This document shows positions 1 through 5,287 of a stretch of 8,126 nucleotides of DNA, piece by piece. The translations under genes and the position numbers were made by a program. The DNA comes from CAZVEV01 sp964625865 (GTDB lineage: Bacteria; Planctomycetota; Phycisphaerae; SM23-33), in the NCBI GenBank assembly GCA_964625865.1, contig CAZVEV010000286.1:1-8126 (forward strand). Reading direction: 5' to 3'. Below the pieces are notes generated by a model. The model had not been told where the DNA came from and ran no database searches. It was given only the letters and a program-made list of their open reading frames with translations. Each line of letters begins with the position of its first letter. Position 1 is the stretch's first letter.

Positions 1-52
1 TCGCCGCGTGAAAACATGCTCCGTCCGCCATCCACAACTATTGACAATATCT

Positions 53-79
53 CCCACAGGCTCCGCCCTGTGGGGTATC
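53..79 (-). repeat. REP-like palindrome, copy 1
   Basis: An 8-bp perfect stem, CCCACAGG (53-60) with CCTGTGGG (67-74), encloses the 6-nt loop CTCCGC and is followed by GTATC (75-79). Read on the minus strand the element begins GATAC, then CCCAC, with GCGGAG as loop, matching copy 2 at 166-191. The stems of the two copies differ by a compensatory A-T to G-C change. Such short GC-rich palindromes with a conserved side tag resemble REP elements, which usually lie between genes and downstream of operons. Confidence 0.6.
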
Positions 80-165
80 GACGGAGTAGATGGTCTCTAC
101 TTCCATTGCAGGTCACTAAGGTACGTTTGGAGCTCCGCTGCGGATTGACTGCCGGTCTTCTCGCG

Positions 166-191
166 GATACCCCACGGGCGGAGCCCGTGGG
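166..191 (+). repeat. REP-like palindrome, copy 2 (inverted relative to copy 1)
   Basis: GATAC (166-170) is followed by a 9-bp perfect stem, CCCACGGGC (171-179) with GCCCGTGGG (183-191), around the 3-nt loop GGA. An equivalent folding is an 8-bp stem with loop CGGAG. The orientation is opposite to copy 1, so the GATAC tags face each other across about 86 nt (80-165). This is the arrangement of BIME-type paired REPs. The pair lies just past the stop codon of the minus-strand gene at 279-845, where it could slow 3' decay or weaken transcription, although neither copy is followed by a T-tract. Confidence 0.6.
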
Positions 192-278
192 CGTTTGCCT
201 GTCCCGTCGCAACGCCGCACGTCGGTGAGGCGCTGCGATTGATCGCCCTGTCGACGTCAACGCCTGCCCGCGTTCCCT

Positions 279-845
279 TCACGTCGTAACCCGCGGCCGC
301 GACTGGGGCTTGTCGTCATCATCGTCGTCCGTCTGGTCGTATCGTTCAAGCCGTCTTGCCATCCACCGAACGAGATGCGGGGCGCCGAACAAGAGGTAAA
401 CGCCTATGAAGAAGCAGAGAACGGGAGGCATAATGTCTTCCCATTGTATCCACTCGTGAGGATTCGCCCAGAATGCCAGAGCGAACAGAAACTGAGAACC
501 GTGGAGCACCGCGCGGCAAATGAGCCAGACACCAACGACCATCATGCTCATGCGTAGGAGCACCACACGTTGGCGTCCATCGTTGAGCGTCTCATCGTCC
601 GGTATCCTCTTGTCGAGGAATCCCAGGGGTGGTCGAAACAACAGGTACAAACCGACACTAAAGAGCAAGACGGGGCCGACCAACTCCAATCCGACCGTCA
701 TTACTATCTCACTGACCGGTCGTTCATACCGCCAGATCAACGTGTTCACCATTCTCACCAAAGGTCGGACCGCACATATCGCCTCGACGATGGCATACAC
801 GCCGACGGCGGCGAAGAGTACGGTGGCAAGTGTTCGCCATTTCAT
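279..845 (-). CDS. hypothetical four-helix membrane protein with internal duplication
   Basis: I do not recognise a family for this 188-residue protein. It has about four hydrophobic segments, near residues 5-25, 50-70, 95-115 and 138-155, so it should sit in the cytoplasmic membrane. The two halves look duplicated: the GPVLLFSVGLYLLF stretch at 57-70 matches PPVLCFFIGVYLLF at 140-153, and VGVY at 14-17 matches VGVW at 104-107. The C-terminal tail is hydrophilic, with six consecutive aspartates at 173-178 (codons 312-329), and is probably cytosolic. The start is supported by a GAGGGG tract 7-8 nt upstream of the ATG. It lies 60 nt downstream of the DUF1844 gene and is probably the last gene of a pyrG-led transcript. 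Function is unknown. Confidence 0.75.
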   Translation of the reverse strand: MKWRTLATVLFAAVGVYAIVEAICAVRPLVRMVNTLIWRYERPVSEIVMTVGLELVGPVLLFSVGLYLLFRPPLGFLDKRIPDDETLNDGRQRVVLLRMSMMVVGVWLICRAVLHGSQFLFALAFWANPHEWIQWEDIMPPVLCFFIGVYLLFGAPHLVRWMARRLERYDQTDDDDDDKPQSRPRVTT

Positions 846-905
846 GGTCTGGCCCCCTCTGTTGGCGGCGGGTTGGATGGTGGTCGCTGCGGCTGCATGG
901 GTCGG

Positions 906-1331
906 CTACTGCTGCGTTGCCTGGGCGGTCTGGACGTACTGCATTCGGGATTCGTAGACGGCGCGATCGAGCAGTTTGGTTTCTTCCTCGGTGAGGTTGC
1001 CCTTGGTCTTCTCCTCGAGCACGCCGAGCATGTCGATGTGGTGCTTGGCCAGGGCCAGGTCCACGAATCGCTGCCCGCTCTGGGGGTCGGCGATGGCGCC
1101 GAGGGCGAAGAAGATCTGCGTCAACAGGGAGTTGACGAGAATGGGGAAGCTGGCGGCGGGAACTTCTCGCGGGGCGCCGTCTGGTGCGGCCTGGCCCGGC
1201 TGGGCGGTCGGCTCGGCGGCAGCGGGCTTTTCTTCCATCTCGCGCGCGAGCTTTTCCTTATCGGCCTGCGCCTGGGCTTTCCAGTCGTCGTCGATGATGA
1301 TCTTGGGGGTCTCTTGTCCTTCTTCAGCCAT
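906..1331 (-). CDS. DUF1844 domain-containing protein
   Basis: This 141-residue soluble protein has two parts. The N-terminal 60 residues are charged, then Pro/Ala/Gln-rich, and probably disordered, opening with PKIIIDDDWK. The DUF1844 core spans about residues 61-135: FPILVNSLLTQIFFALG, then AKHHIDMLGVLEEKTKGNLT at 95-114, then EEETKLLDRAVYESRMQYV. The AKHHIDMLG and EKTKGNLT motifs are the family's hallmarks as I know them. The family has no assigned biochemical role that I know of. A longer in-frame start at 1388 would overlap the end of pyrG, and I rejected it because ATG 1331 has AAGGA about 9 nt upstream and gives the usual family beginning. Only 13 nt separate it from the pyrG stop, which indicates co-transcription. 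Confidence 0.85.
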   Translation of the reverse strand: MAEEGQETPKIIIDDDWKAQAQADKEKLAREMEEKPAAAEPTAQPGQAAPDGAPREVPAASFPILVNSLLTQIFFALGAIADPQSGQRFVDLALAKHHIDMLGVLEEKTKGNLTEEETKLLDRAVYESRMQYVQTAQATQQ

Positions 1332-1344
1332 GTCTGCGGTTCCT

Positions 1345-3099
1345 TCAGGTGGTTTGTGACTGTGGGGTATGGGCCAGCGCGGCGGCAACCAGGCCGACGA
1401 ACATCGGCTGGGGGCGCAGCGGGCGGCTGGTCAGCTCGGGGTGGAACTGGCCGGCGACGAAGTACGGGTGCGTTTCGCGGGACAGTTCGAGAATCTGCAT
1501 GATCGGGTGCTCGGGATGCCTGCCGGAGAAGATCATCCCGCCGGCTTCCAGACGGTCGATGTACTCGGGGTCGACCTCGTAGCGATGGCGGAAGCGCTGG
1601 CGGATGTCAGTGGTCCCGCCGAACAGTTCGGCCGCCAGCGTACCGGGCGTGATCACCACGTCCTGCCCGCCGAGGCGCATGTTCCCGCCGAGCCCCTCGA
1701 TCTGCTTCTGCTCGGGCAGGATGTCGATCACGGGGTGCGGACACTGGGGATCCAGTTCCGTCGAGCCGGCCCCGTCGAGGCCGCAGACGTTCCGGGCGAA
1801 CTCCACGACGGCCATCTGGAACCCAAGGCAGATGCCCAGGTACGGAAGATCGTTCTCGCGGGCGTACCGAATGCACGCGATCTTGCCCTCCGTCCCCCGC
1901 GTGCCGAACCCGCCCGGCACGATGATGCCGGCCACGTCCGACAGCGCCTCAGCCACGTTCGCATCGGTGATATTGGTCGTGTCGATCCACTTGGGCACGA
2001 CCCGCGCGTCGTTGGCCACGCCGGCGTGCTCCATCGCCTTGAGAATGCTCGCGTAGCTGTCGCGCAGGGCGGTGTACTTGCCCGTAATGCCGATCGTCAC
2101 TTCCCGCGAGTGATTCCCGATTTTCGCGGCAAATGCGTGCCACTCCAGCGCATTGCGAGCGTCCTGGGCAGAGTTGACTTTCGCGCCGAGATTCAACAGT
2201 TGGACGACCTCGCTGTCGATGCCGTCCTCCCTCATCAGGCCGGGCAGGAGATAGATGCTCGGCAGGTCGTGCATGGAGAAGACGCGCTTGACCGGCACGT
2301 TGGTGTAGATTGAGATCTTCTGTCGCACCTTTTCGCCGACCGGCTCTTCGGCGCGACACGCGATCAGGTGCGGGTGAATGCCGAACTCCATCAGCCGCTT
2401 GATCCCCAGTTGCGCCGCCTTGGACTTCTGCTCGCCCAGTGCGGGCGGCTTAAGAATATATGTCAGCGCGACGAAGACGACCGAGCCCTCGCCTTCCTCG
2501 TAGAGCAACTCGCGGAGGGCCTCGATGTAGAACGCGTTTTCAATGTCGCCCACGGTCCCGCCGACCTCGATGAAGACCACGTCGGCCTGGCTCTCGACGG
2601 CCAACTCGCGCAGGCGCATCTTCACCTCGCCGGTCACGTGCGGAATCATCTGGACGTCGCGCCCGAGGTATCCGCCGGCCCGCTCGCGGTCCAGCACGGT
2701 GCGGAAGACCTGCCCGCTGGTGGCAAAGTTCCCGCGGGTCAGGTCCTGGTCGAGCATCCGCTCGTACGTACCGAGGTCCATGTCCGTTTCCATGCCGTCG
2801 TCCAGGACAAACACCTCGCCGTGACGAATCGGGTTCAGCGTGCCCGAGTCAATATTGAGGTAGCCCTCGAGCTTGATCGGCGCGACCCGCAAGCCCTTGT
2901 CTTTCAGGAGTTTGGCCAGAGAGGACGAGAAGATCCCCTTCCCGAGCCCGCTGATGACCGTGCCGAAGACGCAGACGTACTTGGCATCGCCGAGGTGATA
3001 GCCCTCCGGTAAGGGCGTGTAGAATTCCGTTTCGTCGGTGCGATCTTTGACGGACCGCAGCAGTTCCATGGCATCGCTCATGGGGACGCACACTATCAT
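1345..3099 (-). CDS. pyrG: CTP synthase (glutamine-hydrolysing), divergent type
   Basis: PyrG converts UTP to CTP using ATP and glutamine. The synthetase domain spans about residues 40-310, with P-loop GTVISGLGKG (46-55), HGEVFVLDDG (93-102), the metal ligand Asp in DMDLG (108) and Glu in EVGGTVGDIE (178). The class I glutamine amidotransferase domain follows at about 333-575: PGGFG, nucleophile Cys424 in GICLG, and His553/Glu555 in QFHPE. Key substrate motifs depart from the usual form: KLEGYLNIDSGTL replaces KxDPYxNVDPGTM, and KSKAAQ (225-230) replaces KTKPTQ. About 35 residues precede the core. The start is uncertain: ATG 3099 is the longest frame, but GGAG sits directly against it and is correctly spaced (6 nt) for a GTG at 3093. 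ATG 3081 is also possible. The gene heads a cluster with DUF1844. Confidence 0.95.
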   Translation of the reverse strand: MIVCVPMSDAMELLRSVKDRTDETEFYTPLPEGYHLGDAKYVCVFGTVISGLGKGIFSSSLAKLLKDKGLRVAPIKLEGYLNIDSGTLNPIRHGEVFVLDDGMETDMDLGTYERMLDQDLTRGNFATSGQVFRTVLDRERAGGYLGRDVQMIPHVTGEVKMRLRELAVESQADVVFIEVGGTVGDIENAFYIEALRELLYEEGEGSVVFVALTYILKPPALGEQKSKAAQLGIKRLMEFGIHPHLIACRAEEPVGEKVRQKISIYTNVPVKRVFSMHDLPSIYLLPGLMREDGIDSEVVQLLNLGAKVNSAQDARNALEWHAFAAKIGNHSREVTIGITGKYTALRDSYASILKAMEHAGVANDARVVPKWIDTTNITDANVAEALSDVAGIIVPGGFGTRGTEGKIACIRYARENDLPYLGICLGFQMAVVEFARNVCGLDGAGSTELDPQCPHPVIDILPEQKQIEGLGGNMRLGGQDVVITPGTLAAELFGGTTDIRQRFRHRYEVDPEYIDRLEAGGMIFSGRHPEHPIMQILELSRETHPYFVAGQFHPELTSRPLRPQPMFVGLVAAALAHTPQSQTT

Positions 3100-3156
3100 C
3101 TCCGCGGGGCGAAGGCAAGTGGCTGGTCAAAACGTTTCGCGATGTTCGGGGATTCG

Positions 3157-3175
3157 ATATGGTATAATGCAGTCA
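3157..3175 (+). promoter_or_regulatory. extended -10 promoter for vapBC
   Basis: A perfect TATAAT lies at 3163-3168 and is preceded by TGG (3160-3162), giving the extended -10 form TGnTATAAT. No good -35 hexamer exists 16-18 nt upstream, which is tolerable for extended -10 promoters. The start point would be near 3175, leaving a leader of about 28 nt before the antitoxin ATG. It is the only clearly AT-rich patch in the pyrG/vapB divergent gap, so a pyrG promoter may overlap it. Confidence 0.6.
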
Positions 3176-3202
3176 CGTTCCATGAGGCGGAAAGGACCGA
3201 CC

Positions 3203-3427
3203 ATGCGACAACTGACCATCGCTATTGAGGATGACACACTCGACGCCTACAGGGAATATGCCCGCAGACACAACATGACGCTCGAGCAGGTCGTTCACGA
3301 CGTGCTCTCGCAGGGCGTATCACCCGCGCGAGAAGGCTGGCTCGAAGAATGCTTCAAGCTGATGGATCGCTCCAGAGCCGACTCACATGGACGGCAGTGG
3401 CACCGCGAGGATCTCTATGATGTCTAG
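3203..3427 (+). CDS. vapB: VapB-type antitoxin, ribbon-helix-helix-like
   Basis: This 74-residue protein looks like the labile antitoxin partner of the PIN toxin that follows. The N-terminal part (1-37), with the strand RQLTIAI, then DDTLDAYREYARRHN and TLEQVVHDVL, fits a ribbon-helix-helix DNA-binding fold, which in this family represses its own promoter as a dimer. The C-terminal tail, ending RQWHREDLYDV, has the aromatic and basic character by which VapB tails plug the VapC active site. ATG 3203 was chosen because AAAGGA lies 6 nt upstream; an in-frame ATG at 3182 lacks such a site. The stop codon overlaps the start of vapC, the typical translationally coupled arrangement. The exact VapB subfamily is not determined. 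Confidence 0.8.
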   Translation: MRQLTIAIEDDTLDAYREYARRHNMTLEQVVHDVLSQGVSPAREGWLEECFKLMDRSRADSHGRQWHREDLYDV

Positions 3428-3836
3428 GGTCTTCCTCGACACGAACATCCTCGTTTACTCCATCGATGGCCACACCCCAGACAAGCGCGACAGGGCCCGA
3501 AGGCTTCTCCGCAATCTCCAAGACGAAGCCGCTGGCACGGTTTCGACGCAGGTCTTACAGGAGTTCTACGTCGTAGCAACACGGAAACTCGGTGTTGAAC
3601 CGGCTGCCGCGAGGGATCTGGTGGTTCTGCTGTCGAACTTCAACGTTGTGATCATCACTCCGCAGATCATCCAACGGGCCATCGACCACAGTATCACTCA
3701 CCAGTTATCGTTCTGGGACGCGTTGATCGTTACCACGGCACAGGAGGCCGGCTGCAATGTGCTCTGGACGGAAGACCTCCAGGATGGACAGGCGATCGAG
3801 GATCTGCGGATCGTCAACCCGTTGGCGGCCCCATAG
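3420..3836 (+). CDS. vapC: VapC-type PIN-domain toxin ribonuclease
   Basis: This 138-residue PIN-domain protein is predicted to be a Mg2+-dependent endoribonuclease that blocks translation, in the VapC family typically by cutting tRNA or rRNA. All four acidic metal-binding positions are visible: Asp7 in FLDTNILVY, Glu48 in QVLQEFY, Asp100 in SFWDALIV and Asp119 in LWTEDLQDG. The toxin therefore looks catalytically intact. Two adjacent ATGs, 3417 and 3420, follow GAGG (3407-3410) by 6 and 9 nt, and either could be used. Both overlap the antitoxin stop (3425-3427). The 3' end overlaps the convergent kdsB coding region by 23 nt (3814-3836). The target RNA cannot be read from the sequence. Confidence 0.88.
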   Translation: MSRVFLDTNILVYSIDGHTPDKRDRARRLLRNLQDEAAGTVSTQVLQEFYVVATRKLGVEPAAARDLVVLLSNFNVVIITPQIIQRAIDHSITHQLSFWDALIVTTAQEAGCNVLWTEDLQDGQAIEDLRIVNPLAAP

Positions 3837-4599
3837 GGTCGTGTGACGTATCGCCCCGCGTGCGGGGTGCTTCTCCGTTGGTCCGAGCAACGAAGGCGGC
3901 GTAGTCTTGGGGGGTGTCGATGCCGTTGCCGTCGTAGTCGACGACTGCCGCGACGATGCGGTGACCGTTTTCGAGGGCGCGGAGCTGTTCGAGCTTCTCG
4001 CACTGTTCTGCCGGCGTGGCCGCCATGGCGGCAAACGCCTTGAGGAACGCCACGCGGTAGGCGTAGATGCCCAGGTGAAGCAGGTGCCGGGCCTCACCGG
4101 TGTCGTCCCGATCGAAGGGGATTCGCGCCCGAGAGAAGTACAGGGCGGTCCCGTCGGTGGCCAGGACGGCCTTGACCTTGTTCGGATCGGCGGCCTCCTC
4201 CGCGGACAGGGGCGTGGTGAGAGTGGCCATCGGGGCGCCGCTGGACTCGAGCAGGGCCACCAGCGTATCGATGCACTCGGCGGGGATATCCGGCTCGTCG
4301 CCCTGAACGTTGACGACGATGTCGTCGTCGGCCAGGTCAAGCCTGTCGGCCGCCTCGGCCAGCCGGTCCGTGCCCGTGCGGCAGGTCCGGCTGGTCATGA
4401 CGGCCTGCCCGTTGAAACCGCGCACCGCCTGCATGATGCGGTCGTCGTCGGTGGCGACGACCGTTTCGTCGGCGCGCGTGGCGGCCTGGGCGGCTTCAAC
4501 GACGTGCTGGATCAGCGGCTTGCCCGTCTCGGCCAGCAGCGGTTTGCCCGGCAGGCGCGTCGAGGCATACCGAGCCGGAATGATAATCGTCACGCTCAT
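3814..4599 (-). CDS. kdsB: 3-deoxy-manno-octulosonate cytidylyltransferase (CMP-KDO synthetase)
   Basis: KdsB joins KDO to CMP using CTP, activating the sugar for transfer to lipid A in the cytoplasm. This implies an LPS-type outer membrane. The 261-residue protein carries IIPARYASTRLPGKPL (5-21), TGTDRLAEA (75-83), NVQGDEP (97-103) with Asp101 a likely metal ligand, ALYFSRARIPFDRD (152-165), LHLGIYAYR (174-182) and the closing GIDTPQDY (226-233). The ATG at 4599 gives the standard MSVTIIIPARYAS opening; a longer in-frame ATG at 4638 adds 13 non-conserved residues and was rejected. A G8 tract running into GGAG lies 12 nt upstream. The family normally ends soon after the GIDTP motif. Here about 20 extra residues follow, and the last ones are encoded antisense to the vapC 3' end. 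Confidence 0.93.
   Translation of the reverse strand: MSVTIIIPARYASTRLPGKPLLAETGKPLIQHVVEAAQAATRADETVVATDDDRIMQAVRGFNGQAVMTSRTCRTGTDRLAEAADRLDLADDDIVVNVQGDEPDIPAECIDTLVALLESSGAPMATLTTPLSAEEAADPNKVKAVLATDGTALYFSRARIPFDRDDTGEARHLLHLGIYAYRVAFLKAFAAMAATPAEQCEKLEQLRALENGHRIVAAVVDYDGNGIDTPQDYAAFVARTNGEAPRTRGDTSHDPMGPPTG
3854..3867 (+). terminator. weak GC hairpin past vapC (possible terminator)
   Basis: CCCCGC and GCGGGG form a compact palindrome 17 nt after the vapC stop. The following bases (TGCTTCTCC) are only mildly T-rich, so this is at best a weak intrinsic terminator for vapBC. It also lies inside the C-terminal codons of kdsB on the other strand. Confidence 0.25.
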
Positions 4600-4654
4600 A
4601 TTCGCTACGATCTCCCCCCCCAACCACCGTCGCCACACGGCGTCTGCAATCGGA

Positions 4655-5215
4655 TCACGCCCTGCCGAGATACTCGCCCGTGCGCGTGTCGACCTTGACC
4701 ACCGTGCCGTTCTCGACGAACGGAGGGACGCGGATCTTCGCGCCGCCCTCGCACTCGGCGTCCTTCAACTGGTTGGTCGCGGTGGCGCCCTTGATCTGCG
4801 GCGAGGTGTCGACGATCGTCAACTCGACGGTGTTGGGCAACTCAGCGGTCAGGGCCTTGCCGTCCACAAACGCCACGTCGAGCTCGATCTCCCCGATGAG
4901 ATAGACCGCCTGGTCGCCGATCAGTTCCAGCGGAATCAGGATTTCGTCGTACGTCTCGGGGTCCATCAGGACGTGGTTCGTCTGCGTGGAGTAGCTGTAG
5001 GGCAGACGGCGGCGGTCGACCATGGCCTGGTCGAACTCGGCCGTCGTACGGAACCGCTCGCTGATGCACTGGCCCGTCTGGGCGTTCTTCAGCGCGATCG
5101 ACTGGTAGCTCTGGCCCTTGCCCTTGGCGACCTTCGTGTTCTCCGTGCACACCCAGATGCCGCCCTTGTAGTTCACCGCCATGCCGCGGCGGAGGTCATT
5201 CGCCTTGATTGCCAT
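4655..5215 (-). CDS. efp: translation elongation factor P
   Basis: EF-P binds the ribosome between the P and E sites and relieves stalling at polyproline stretches. The 186-residue length and three-part layout are normal: an N-terminal KOW-like domain (1-62), a central OB domain (about 66-125, including PYSYSTQTNHVLMDPETYDE) and a C-terminal OB domain (about 128-186) ending KVDTRTGEYLGRA. The tip of the domain I loop reads TKVAKGKGQSY, with Lys33 aligned to E. coli Lys34. The usual proline two residues before that lysine (PGKGQ) is replaced by Lys31 (KGKGQ). The start is supported by AGGAG 10 nt upstream. Downstream, kdsB begins 55 nt after the stop, so co-transcription is plausible. No modification enzyme (EpmA/B, EarP, YmfI) is encoded in the window. 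Confidence 0.95.
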   Translation of the reverse strand: MAIKANDLRRGMAVNYKGGIWVCTENTKVAKGKGQSYQSIALKNAQTGQCISERFRTTAEFDQAMVDRRRLPYSYSTQTNHVLMDPETYDEILIPLELIGDQAVYLIGEIELDVAFVDGKALTAELPNTVELTIVDTSPQIKGATATNQLKDAECEGGAKIRVPPFVENGTVVKVDTRTGEYLGRA

Positions 5216-5251
5216 ACGCCTGAGTCTCCTGCAAAAGGTACCGAGTGGGGT

Positions 5252-5279
5252 ATCGTACCAGATTGTCCCCGTGCGACAA
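5252..5279 (-). promoter_or_regulatory. candidate sigma-70-type promoter for efp
   Basis: On the minus strand, TTGTCG (5274-5279) and TACGAT (5252-5257) are separated by 16 nt. Each matches consensus at 4 of 6 positions. They sit in the 72-nt gap between the rlmKL stop and the efp start and would give a leader of about 30 nt. This is weak evidence; efp could equally be read from rlmKL. Confidence 0.3.
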
Positions 5280-5287
5280 GAGCAACT

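Larger units (their letters stand above)
1..278. other. intergenic region with two REP-like hairpins, no convincing gene
   Basis: This stretch lies downstream of the minus-strand membrane-protein gene. Short open frames exist on both strands (for example 16-228 plus and 97-282 minus), but their translations are arginine-rich or low in hydrophobic patterning, match no family I know, and run straight through the hairpins, so I do not call them. The recognisable content is two inverted copies of one palindromic element, at 53-79 and 166-191. A perfect 11-bp palindrome (TATTGACAATA, 39-49) contains a consensus -35 hexamer, but no -10 follows at a usable distance. Confidence 0.6.

Noticed and set aside
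39..60. Perfect TTGACA (41-46) within an 11-bp palindrome as a promoter
   Set aside because: No acceptable -10 hexamer lies 15-19 nt downstream; that position falls in the GC-rich hairpin.
97..282. 61-codon minus-strand frame just after the membrane-protein gene
   Set aside because: It runs through REP-like copy 2 and shows no recognisable protein features.
312..329. Trinucleotide run (GTC/ATC) as a possible microsatellite
   Set aside because: It is explained as six aspartate codons in the membrane-protein tail; too short and mixed to call a repeat on its own.
570..2313. Long plus-strand frames opposite pyrG and DUF1844 (570-1502 and 1369-2313)
   Set aside because: They mirror the codon structure of the real minus-strand genes, and their translations match no family.
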